This document shows, in pieces, positions 6,928-13,142 of a stretch of 13,142 nucleotides of DNA. Location: contig JAILBI010000072.1 in NCBI GenBank assembly GCA_024681175.1, positions 1-13,142 on the forward strand, read 5' to 3'. Position 1 is the stretch's first letter; each line of letters opens with the position of its first letter. Under the pieces are notes generated by a model. The model was not told the DNA's origin. It saw nothing but the letters and a program-made list of their open reading frames with translations, and searched no databases. Position numbers and translations under genes: made by a program. The stretch comes from Acholeplasmatales bacterium. GTDB lineage: Bacteria > Bacillota_I > Bacilli_A > Acholeplasmatales > Anaeroplasmataceae.

Positions 6928-7542
6928 TTAATCATTTTTTATATTATAACAAAAGCCTTCATGTGAGCATGAAGCATATCTTGGTTTATCATTAATATAC
7001 AGTGCTAAATCCTCTAGATGTTTATTATCATAATTAATTCCAATGGCATATATCTTCATATTGAAGGCTTCATCGGAATTATAAAAAAATCTTTGATTAT
7101 GCATTTTATGCATATCATATAAGTTTAATACTTTATTTAAATTATTCTTTTGTTCAGCATCTAAATCTAAAATATATACTTCACTTATAAATTTATTAAT
7201 AGTAATTATAGAATTAATATAATAAAATATCTTTTTTAAAGCTTCTTCATTATTAAATGATAATTTATTAACAATTAAGGCATTAGCTCCAAAACGTTTT
7301 GTTATATCACTAAAATCAGGAAAATAACAAAGCATAGCTGCCTCTAGATTATTAGTTTTCCTATTTCTTGCTTCAAAATAAAAATCATATTCTAATTTTT
7401 TAGTTAATAGATGATTAGAACTATAATAATATATTTCATTATCAGAATGGCATTCACTATATTTATATTCTAAGCTTAATACTATATCACCTATTTTACG
7501 CTTTGGATATAGTATTTTTTCATTGCATCTTGAGATAATCAC
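6928..7542 (-). CDS. Hypothetical protein, 204 residues
   Basis: I do not recognise this protein. It starts at GTG 7542, ten bases after AAAGGAG (7553-7559); no in-frame ATG or TTG fits better. It is rich in Tyr, Asn, Ile and Lys, has no signal peptide or membrane segment, and looks like a mixed alpha/beta soluble domain. A weak resemblance to acetyltransferase folds (a strand, a long helix around 98-120, a strand EVYILDLD at about 121-128, then an NQRFFYN segment near 148-154) is only an impression. The C-terminus carries a Cys/His cluster (ASCSHEGFCYN, about 190-200) that could bind metal. It sits in the minus-strand cluster, 50 bases after the zinc-ribbon gene and 28 bases before the interrupted gene. 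Confidence 0.75.
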   Translation of the reverse strand: MIISRCNEKILYPKRKIGDIVLSLEYKYSECHSDNEIYYYSSNHLLTKKLEYDFYFEARNRKTNNLEAAMLCYFPDFSDITKRFGANALIVNKLSFNNEEALKKIFYYINSIITINKFISEVYILDLDAEQKNNLNKVLNLYDMHKMHNQRFFYNSDEAFNMKIYAIGINYDNKHLEDLALYINDKPRYASCSHEGFCYNIKND

Positions 7543-7592
7543 GATGGAACAACTCCTTTGTTACGTTATACTAATTTTTTTAAATAAATCAT

Positions 7593-8558
7593 TTAAGAAT
7601 TATTCTCTTCTACCAATCTATAATATTCATTGAAAACTTTATCAATAATATCATCACCATATATTAAACTTAACTCATCAAGATGCTCTTCACCAATCAA
7701 CTGAAAAACTAGTGCTTCATCATCTTCTACAATTCTATCTATCGGATGTAAAATAGCATAAATATTTTTCTCTCCATTTAATTCTAGAGGAATTAATGCT
7801 ACTTGCTCAAATGTAGCTAATACACCTTTATTACTATATAATCTTATGTTTTCTTTTGAATCATCACTAAATAGTTTTCTTTCAACCTCTTCCATAGAAT
7901 CAGCTTTTTCTTCTTCAATACCTGATTCCCCAATAAATTTATCAATTTCAGAACATGGGTGACATTCGCTATCATAAATATCAACTAATACTTCTTCACA
8001 TTTTAATACTTTTTTATTAAAATCATCCTTAATTAACCCATAAGATTTTTTTATGATTTCTCTTGCTTTATCAAATTCTTCAGCTCTTCTATACAAATCA
8101 ATTATTATAAGTCTTGTTACTTCTTCGTCATCTATCTTTTCAAATAACTTTGCTGCAACTAATCTTGATTTTTTAGCATCAATTTTATTATCATCTAATA
8201 CCCAACAAGCATTTAACATAAATATAGCAGCATTAACGTAATCATCAATACTTTCTTTAATTATAGATGCCAATATATAGCTCTTTGCTAATTCTGGATA
8301 ATTTGAATTTAATACCTTTTTATAATTATCGCTTTCAAGAATATTTTCATCAAATTCAATTTTTTCTTCAATGTTATTGCTTGCATAATTACAGTTTTTG
8401 CAACGTTCAATACCAAATTTAATTATATCTCTTTTAAGAGGTGCAGGTCTTGTATCTAAATCAGGCATATCAAATGTAATTGTAGATGTTACAACATTAT
8501 ACTTATTTAAACACCCACAATGATTACATTTTCTTATTAATTCATGTATTGTTGTCAT
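7593..8558 (-). CDS. DUF2225-like zinc-ribbon protein with DUF1292-like C-terminus
   Basis: A cytoplasmic 321-residue protein. The N-terminus has two Cys pairs, CNHC (11-14) and CKNC (53-56), flanking PDLDTRP (32-38) and followed by NYAS. This is the split zinc ribbon I associate with DUF2225-like proteins of gut Firmicutes. Residues about 80-195 are helical, with spacing that suggests TPR-like helix pairs; a third CxxC (HPC, Cys199/Cys202) follows. The C-terminus (about 247-317: LIPLEL, YAILHP, DEALVFQLIGEE, then an acidic end and YYRLVEE) resembles the small DUF1292/YrzB domain. No activity is known; a scaffold or sensor role is a guess. The ATG at 8558 follows AAGGAGG by eight bases, and that site overlaps the stop of the TIR gene, so the two are translationally linked. 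Confidence 0.85.
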   Translation of the reverse strand: MTTIHELIRKCNHCGCLNKYNVVTSTITFDMPDLDTRPAPLKRDIIKFGIERCKNCNYASNNIEEKIEFDENILESDNYKKVLNSNYPELAKSYILASIIKESIDDYVNAAIFMLNACWVLDDNKIDAKKSRLVAAKLFEKIDDEEVTRLIIIDLYRRAEEFDKAREIIKKSYGLIKDDFNKKVLKCEEVLVDIYDSECHPCSEIDKFIGESGIEEEKADSMEEVERKLFSDDSKENIRLYSNKGVLATFEQVALIPLELNGEKNIYAILHPIDRIVEDDEALVFQLIGEEHLDELSLIYGDDIIDKVFNEYYRLVEENNS

Positions 8559-8571
8559 AAGATAATCCTCC

Positions 8572-9357
8572 TTACTCTTGAAGTGATATTATGTAATACA
8601 TTAAATCAATACAAGATTTATTAATGTTATTAATATCAAAAAAGAAACTAGATATTTGAGCTAAATTATATGAATAATCTTCGAAATTAAATTTATTAAA
8701 AATATTATAATCTAAAACAACTGGTAATATTTTTTTGTTGTTTGACATTGCATAATCAATTTCTTTTTTTATCCATTCACTACTAATAGAATTCTCAGTA
8801 ATAAAAACCAAAAAGTATTCAGATGAAACAATTTCATTTGTTATGGATTGCATCCAATTTTCGCCTAAACTTGCAACATTTATGCTATCTTTAAAATTAA
8901 TACCAAGTTTATTCATATATTCTTTAATTCTATCAACTAAGATTGCATCTTTTCGAGAATATGAAATAAAAACTGTTTGATTATTTTTTATGATATTTAA
9001 GTGTTTCCTAATTTCAGATTTTACGCTATCAAGTAATACACCATACTTATCAAAAGCACTATTTAATTCTATCGTAAAATTATTCTTTTTATTTGTTTCT
9101 TCTATATATTTTAGTTCTGTTGCTACCCAATTTGAATTTTTAGAATTTTCAGATTGACAATATACAAACCAAAGTCTAGCATCAATTTCGTCTTTAATAA
9201 GCTGAGTAATCTCATTTTTATCCGTTTTGCTTTTCAAAAAGAATAAGATTGGTTCACATCCAATATCCTCCAAATAATTCCTAATAACTCTTACTTTGTC
9301 TATGTCAAAATGTGAGTGAGAAACAAAAATATATACTTTACCATCCATAATTTTCAA
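8572..9357 (-). CDS. Tandem TIR-domain protein, possible NAD-cleaving effector
   Basis: A soluble 261-residue protein made of two TIR_2-like domains. Domain 1 (about 5-118) begins VYIFVSHSHFD (8-18) and has SNWVATEL with Glu81. Domain 2 (about 127-250) begins TVFISYSRKD (128-137) and has SSEWIKKEI with Glu199. Both glutamates fall at the position of the catalytic Glu in NAD-hydrolysing bacterial and SARM1-type TIR domains, so NADase or cyclic ADP-ribose production is plausible but not shown. The second domain is closer to the family norm. TTG 9357 is chosen as start because AAAGG lies about seven bases upstream; the ATG at 9348 would be 15 or more bases away. The gene is followed within 13 bases by the zinc-ribbon gene. 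Bacterial TIR proteins commonly act in anti-phage systems, with a partner that senses infection. Confidence 0.9.
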   Translation of the reverse strand: MKIMDGKVYIFVSHSHFDIDKVRVIRNYLEDIGCEPILFFLKSKTDKNEITQLIKDEIDARLWFVYCQSENSKNSNWVATELKYIEETNKKNNFTIELNSAFDKYGVLLDSVKSEIRKHLNIIKNNQTVFISYSRKDAILVDRIKEYMNKLGINFKDSINVASLGENWMQSITNEIVSSEYFLVFITENSISSEWIKKEIDYAMSNNKKILPVVLDYNIFNKFNFEDYSYNLAQISSFFFDINNINKSCIDLMYYIISLQE

Positions 9358-9414
9358 CTTTTACCTTTCAATACAATAATTTATAAATCAATATTATTAG
9401 TTTAATAATTTATC

Positions 9415-9699
9415 TCACTCTAAATCTTCATAATGTATTTTTTTAAATTCAAACGGATTATCGTTTAATTTAAAAAATCTACATGTATCCTTATACTTAA
9501 CTGGCTTACCTTTATTCTTTTGAGGCACACTATCGTATAAATATCTAGGCTGAGCAATACTATAAATATTAAAAAATTCAACAAATTTATCTTTAAATTT
9601 TATATTGTTACAAAAAAGCTTTTTACTATCTTCTTTATAGCCTTTTTCACAATATTTGCAATTAAAACAAATAGGTAAATCTCTTTCAACTCTTTTGAT
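9415..9699 (-). CDS. Small Cys-rich (putative zinc-binding) protein with non-standard start
   Basis: A 94-residue reading frame fills most of the gap between the Sel1 and TIR genes. Its cysteines are arranged CFNCKYC (11-17), Cys30 and DTCRFF (Cys73), a pattern of small zinc-ribbon proteins. The frame has a clear protein-like sequence with Lys/Asp/Phe use like its neighbours. A perfect GAGGTGAT (9703-9710) sits just before it, but no ATG, GTG or TTG follows. The frame offers only ATT (9702) or ATC (9699), and ATC is at the same three-base spacing seen for the EAL gene. The start is thus either a rare ATC/ATT codon or a mutated ATG. It ends at TGA (9415-9417), the only gene here not ending in TAA; reading through would add only seven residues before TAA. 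Confidence 0.65.
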   Translation of the reverse strand: MKRVERDLPICFNCKYCEKGYKEDSKKLFCNNIKFKDKFVEFFNIYSIAQPRYLYDSVPQKNKGKPVKYKDTCRFFKLNDNPFEFKKIHYEDLE

Positions 9700-9702
9700 A
9701 AT

Positions 9703-9710
9703 ATCACCTC
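9703..9710 (-). promoter_or_regulatory. GAGGTGAT ribosome binding site without a standard start codon
   Basis: This is the longest match to the 16S tail among the GGTGAT-type sites in the window. It lies five bases after the stop of the Sel1 gene and is followed by ATT and ATC instead of ATG. Its presence is the main evidence that the small Cys-rich frame is, or recently was, translated. Confidence 0.6.
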
Positions 9711-9715
9711 AGTTA

Positions 9716-10705
9716 TTATAATGATTTTAAAATTTTCTTTATTTCTTCTATTCTATCTAATACATAATCCGCACCAAGCTTATAAGCTTCTTCGTATGAT
9801 GATAATGCTTGTTCAAACAATAACTTCTTATTATTTAAATTTTTTTCATCTAATGCAGCATTATATGAATCATCAGCATCTTGCATAGATAAAGAAAGCG
9901 TAAAACAATCTATGTCTTCTAACATATCTTTTAATTCTTGTTGCCTTTTTTCAATAGCAATGCCAACGTATCCTCGGTAATCTCTAATCGTTTTAGGCAA
10001 TATTGAAGCTTCATCAGCTAATTTATCTAAAGTCAATTTTAATTCATTGAATAATATTTGATATAAACCACCATATATAGATTTATCGATATTTTCAATT
10101 TCGTTATCTTCTAAACTAATAATTCTTTTTTCATTTAAATATTTTAATAATAAACTTAAAGAATCATTTTTTTCTAATATCAATTTAGATAAGTTATTTA
10201 TTTTATCGATATCATTATTTTTCAAATATTGTAATAATAAATCATACATTGCATCTATTGATCCATGATTCGCTGCTCGTTCTATTAAAATCTTATATTT
10301 ATCAAAATCCTTATCAATATAAATACCAGCATAAAAACGTATAGCTAAATCATATTCTGCTTTAGGTTCATTAAGTTTTGCTGCATCAACTAAAAATTCT
10401 AGAGCTTTTTCTTCATCATGCTCAACATATGTATACAATAAGCTTAGCTGATATTTAGCTCTAGCATTACCTCTATTAGAAGCATAAGAAAAACATTTAA
10501 ATGCTTTATCTAAATCATATGATACGCAATATCCTCTCTTATGACATAATCCTAAGAATGTGATTGCATCTAAATTATTCTCATTTTGCTTTAAATAATT
10601 TTTGAAATCATCAAATTTAAACGAATCATCAAAATCTATATCTTCAAAATCATTTTTAGAATTATGGATTTCAATTAATAATTTTTCTAAGCTATCTATA
10701 ACCAT
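9716..10705 (-). CDS. Sel1/TPR-repeat protein
   Basis: A cytoplasmic helical-repeat protein of 329 residues (330 if the preceding TTG is used; numbering follows that). Sel1-like units are visible at about 47-80 (AITFLGLCHKRGYCVSYDLDKAF, then YASNRGN), 82-114 and 118-151 (AEYDLAIRFYAGIYIDKDF, then AANHGS). Each has the A..LG..Y..G....D..KA pattern. Residues about 215-290 are charged and possibly coiled-coil, and 295-328 looks like one more TPR-like helix pair ending in lysines. Sel1 repeats bind proteins or peptides, so an adaptor or sensor is likely. ATG 10705 is favoured because AAGGGGG ends six bases before it. The stop is only a few bases from the ribosome binding site of the small Cys-rich gene, which suggests coupling. 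Confidence 0.82.
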   Translation of the reverse strand: MVIDSLEKLLIEIHNSKNDFEDIDFDDSFKFDDFKNYLKQNENNLDAITFLGLCHKRGYCVSYDLDKAFKCFSYASNRGNARAKYQLSLLYTYVEHDEEKALEFLVDAAKLNEPKAEYDLAIRFYAGIYIDKDFDKYKILIERAANHGSIDAMYDLLLQYLKNNDIDKINNLSKLILEKNDSLSLLLKYLNEKRIISLEDNEIENIDKSIYGGLYQILFNELKLTLDKLADEASILPKTIRDYRGYVGIAIEKRQQELKDMLEDIDCFTLSLSMQDADDSYNAALDEKNLNNKKLLFEQALSSYEEAYKLGADYVLDRIEEIKKILKSL

Positions 10706-10727
10706 CAAAATCCCCCTTTAAATCTTA

Positions 10728-11933
10728 TTATATTTCTACATCAATTTTCTTTCTAAAAATCAAAACATTCTTACTTGCTTTAACTAATGCATCAACGACA
10801 TATAAATCTTTTTCAACAACTAATCCTTTATTATAAAAATCAGCTAACAAATTATAGCAATCTTTTTGATCGCAAAAGAATCCATTTAAACTAGCTTCAT
10901 ATGCCTCTTTATCATTTCCTTCATTTTTAAATTTATAAGCCAGTTTATAATAATTTGTTTTATCTTTCTTTCCTTTATATTCTTCAAACTCATAAATTAA
11001 ATCATCATAGTTATCAAATAATGAAATACATGTATCATTATATTCAATCAATTGATTAAATAATCTTATATACTCACTTGCCATATATTTATTCCCTAAA
11101 TCATAATAATTTTTAGCAATTTCTATAATGTATGTTTCAGATTGAATTGATGTAACCAATGATTTTTTATATACTAAACTTTTAATTAAATCATAATATT
11201 TAGAATCTTTCTTTTCATATATTTTAGATAAATAATGAGACGCTATAGCTTTAAGCATTTCATCTCTTTCAATATATTCAATACATAATTTATATGCATT
11301 GTCATAATCTTCTAATTCAAAATAATCTCTAATTAAATCAATATTTCTATATGCATATTCTGAATCAGGTAATTGTTTATATAATTCTATTGCCTTATTT
11401 ACATCTTTTGCTATATAAAAGCCTTCTTCATATAATTTTGCCTTTGCATAATAGCCATCAAAAAATCCATATGATATAGCCTTATCACACATATCAAAGA
11501 ATTTTTCTCCATTCATTTCAAATCTAGTTAATGGTCCATTCATTTTTAAGTCAAATGCATATTCATAATATGCTAAAGAGAATTCCAATTTGATTGCCTC
11601 ATCTAAATATATTTTCGCATTCTTTGTATCATCTAGTTCTAAATAATATTTATATAATTCATATTTAGCAATTCCTGTATTACTTTCTTTTAATAATTCA
11701 AGGCCATCTAAATTACCATCAAGCATCATCATTTTACCTTTAGCAGCTTTAGAAAAATCATTATTCTCGTCTAAAATTTCATTATATTTATCCATATCAA
11801 TTGCAATTGGATAATTATAACCTAAATAATATGCATATGGTTCACAGTTATTGATTCCATTAATTATATTTATTTTATAATCTTCTTTATTACCTTTTTT
11901 TAAACTAATTAAAGCTTTTTCAAAATAATACAA
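10728..11933 (-). CDS. Sel1/TPR-repeat protein, second copy type
   Basis: A cytoplasmic, wholly helical protein of 401 residues, rich in Tyr, Lys, Glu and Asp. Repeat-like units are best seen at about 88-118 (a TPR-like pair), 148-187 (KAISYGFFDGYYAKAKLYEEG, then DVNKAIELYKQL) and 345-388 (DCYNLLADFYNKG, then DLYVVDALVKAS), with weaker TPR-like helices between. It resembles the next gene in fold but not closely in sequence, so an old duplication is possible. It lacks a signal peptide and probably serves as an interaction scaffold. TTG 11933 is the start: GGTGAT (11937-11942) lies three bases upstream and no in-frame ATG is near. It begins 17 bases after the stop of the leucine-rich-repeat gene. 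Confidence 0.82.
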   Translation of the reverse strand: MYYFEKALISLKKGNKEDYKINIINGINNCEPYAYYLGYNYPIAIDMDKYNEILDENNDFSKAAKGKMMMLDGNLDGLELLKESNTGIAKYELYKYYLELDDTKNAKIYLDEAIKLEFSLAYYEYAFDLKMNGPLTRFEMNGEKFFDMCDKAISYGFFDGYYAKAKLYEEGFYIAKDVNKAIELYKQLPDSEYAYRNIDLIRDYFELEDYDNAYKLCIEYIERDEMLKAIASHYLSKIYEKKDSKYYDLIKSLVYKKSLVTSIQSETYIIEIAKNYYDLGNKYMASEYIRLFNQLIEYNDTCISLFDNYDDLIYEFEEYKGKKDKTNYYKLAYKFKNEGNDKEAYEASLNGFFCDQKDCYNLLADFYNKGLVVEKDLYVVDALVKASKNVLIFRKKIDVEI

Positions 11934-11936
11934 GGT

Positions 11937-11942
11937 ATCACC
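11937..11942 (-). promoter_or_regulatory. GGTGAT ribosome binding site supporting a TTG start
   Basis: On the minus strand GGTGGTGAT is followed by ACC and then TTG. Its three-base spacing is the same as for the EAL gene (GGTGAT, TAT, ATG), which supports TTG 11933 as the real start of the longer Sel1-like gene. Confidence 0.55.
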
Positions 11943-11950
11943 ACCAAATG

Positions 11951-13142
11951 TTATTTATATAATTTATATTTCTTATCATTATGAATTACATCACCATTAT
12001 CATCTAACAAATATAATTTTGTATTATCTTTTAATGGGGACGAGCCAACATCCTCTGGTCTTTCTGTAATAGGATCATAGCCAATTGAGTCAATTATAAT
12101 TTTATTAAACTCTTCTATTGACCCATCAAAATATAAGTATTCTATGTTATTATTAGTAAATGCACACCAACCAATTGTTTTTATTGTTTTAGGTAATGAT
12201 ACTTCTTTAACATTTACACAATTATTAAAATACTCTTTTGGTATATCTACAATTTTTGTGTTATCCAAGGTTATTTTTTTTATTGATTCTTTATTTTTTA
12301 TTGTACCTCTAATCACCTTGCATTCATTATCAACAACAAATTCAGGATTATTAGAATTATAATCAAGTAAAACAATACATTTCTTTTTAGAATCACCAAC
12401 ATAGATACAATCGTTATAATTAATAATATTTAATGAATTTACGTTTGAATTAAATACTTCTATCTCACTTGTTATATAAAATTCTTCTAAATCAGTATAG
12501 TCAAAGGCATCTTTTTCTACAATTTTTACACCTTTTAAGTTGACTGTTTTAATTCCTTTCATACTGTAAAAAGAATGTGATGTAATAATTTCACTCTTAT
12601 CAATTACGATATTTTCTACTTTAGAATATCTATTTCCATAGAATTCGATATCACCATCATAATCTAAAATATATAATTCATAAAATTGTGGCTTATTAAA
12701 CAATTTATCTCTAATATATTGGAATCCATTTTTTTGAATTTTAACCCAATCATTTAAGGTGCCATCATAATAAATTTCACTCACAACAAAATTATATAAA
12801 AACATTTCTTTTACATTCTTTTCAACATGTAATTTCTTAATATATGTAGGATTTGCAATAACTTTATCATATCCATCATGATTATAATCATAATGACTAC
12901 TCATTAAACCTTCATCTTCTCTATCTAATGCAAATTCTTCTAAATCGCTATATTCCCAATCATTAATGAAATAACATGTTTTATAACCTGTAAATAATTT
13001 AAGAGTTTTAGTCTTAATATTTTCGAAATCATAATAATTATATTTTGGTTTATGATTATCTCCTTCAATATATGTACCGATAATTTCTTCTGCTGTTTCA
13101 TAATCTATATATTCTAAAAATATTTCTTTTGTAAACAATTTA
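11951..13142 (-). CDS. BspA-type leucine-rich-repeat protein, 5' end outside window
   Basis: The frame is open to the right edge (AAA precedes the TTG at 13138), so the true start may lie beyond it; 395 residues follow from that TTG. LRR_5/BspA-type repeats are seen at about 174-222 (VENIVI, SHSFYSMKGIKTVNL, EKDAFDYTDLEEFYI) and 286-340 (IKKITL, CVNVKEVSLPKTIKTIGWCAF, NIEYLYFDGSIEEF). The hallmark aromatic-Gly motif of BspA repeats occurs at 122-134 (YYDGTLNDWVKI). Most BspA-like proteins are surface proteins. No signal peptide, membrane anchor or sorting signal is visible in this part, so it may be cytoplasmic, acting as a recognition module with the repeat proteins after it. It is the first visible gene of the tightly spaced minus-strand cluster. 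Confidence 0.8.
   Translation of the reverse strand, partial: KLFTKEIFLEYIDYETAEEIIGTYIEGDNHKPKYNYYDFENIKTKTLKLFTGYKTCYFINDWEYSDLEEFALDREDEGLMSSHYDYNHDGYDKVIANPTYIKKLHVEKNVKEMFLYNFVVSEIYYDGTLNDWVKIQKNGFQYIRDKLFNKPQFYELYILDYDGDIEFYGNRYSKVENIVIDKSEIITSHSFYSMKGIKTVNLKGVKIVEKDAFDYTDLEEFYITSEIEVFNSNVNSLNIINYNDCIYVGDSKKKCIVLLDYNSNNPEFVVDNECKVIRGTIKNKESIKKITLDNTKIVDIPKEYFNNCVNVKEVSLPKTIKTIGWCAFTNNNIEYLYFDGSIEEFNKIIIDSIGYDPITERPEDVGSSPLKDNTKLYLLDDNGDVIHNDKKYKLYK

Noticed and set aside
6840..9417. Use of TGA as Trp throughout the genome (Mycoplasma-type code)
   Set aside because: About sixteen Trp codons in the intact genes are all TGG, and long frames are uninterrupted under the standard code. Only two TGA sites could be read through, and one of these is a normal-looking gene end.
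1..13142. CRISPR array, tRNA genes, insertion sequences or prophage genes
   Set aside because: No regularly spaced direct repeats, tRNA-like cloverleaf, transposase, integrase or phage structural protein was found on either strand by eye.

Overview
The window is strongly AT-rich. It has short intergenic gaps, perfect hairpin-plus-T-tract terminators between convergent genes, Shine-Dalgarno sites of the AAGGAG and GGTGAT types, and TAA as the stop of nearly every gene. Together with a type 2 peptide deformylase and a UraA-type permease this points to a low-GC Firmicutes/Bacilli-like or Mollicutes-related bacterium, perhaps a gut lineage. All Trp codons in the intact genes are TGG, so the standard bacterial code fits. 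I cannot name the genus.

Region 1 (1-6100) looks like ordinary chromosome. It holds def (peptide deformylase, +), a YcjF/DUF697-like membrane protein (-), a uracil/xanthine-type NCS2 permease (+), and a large multidomain c-di-GMP protein (-) with degenerate GGDEF domains, a GAF-like region and an intact EAL phosphodiesterase domain. The pairs def/YcjF-like and permease/EAL gene are convergent, and each pair shares a bidirectional terminator. An 86-bp perfect inverted copy of the start of def sits at the very left edge. It may be an assembly artefact.

Region 2 (about 6100-6400) is a gene-free stretch. It carries a good minus-strand promoter for the EAL gene. Upstream of that is a compact, comparatively GC-rich segment that can fold into several competing or pseudoknotted stems and ends in a minus-strand terminator. 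This is a candidate small structured RNA or 3'-UTR element.

Region 3 (6399-13142, all minus strand, tightly spaced) reads like one accessory operon. In transcription order it encodes: a BspA-type leucine-rich-repeat protein (5' end off the window), two TPR/Sel1-like repeat proteins, a small Cys-rich protein without a standard start codon, a tandem-TIR protein with a Glu at the catalytic position of both TIR domains, a zinc-ribbon DUF2225-like protein with a DUF1292-like C-terminus, an unrecognised 204-residue protein, and an unrecognised ORF interrupted by an in-frame TGA. Protein-interaction repeats together with a possible NAD-cleaving TIR effector make this the best candidate for an undescribed signalling or defence-like system. 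That reading is inference from context.
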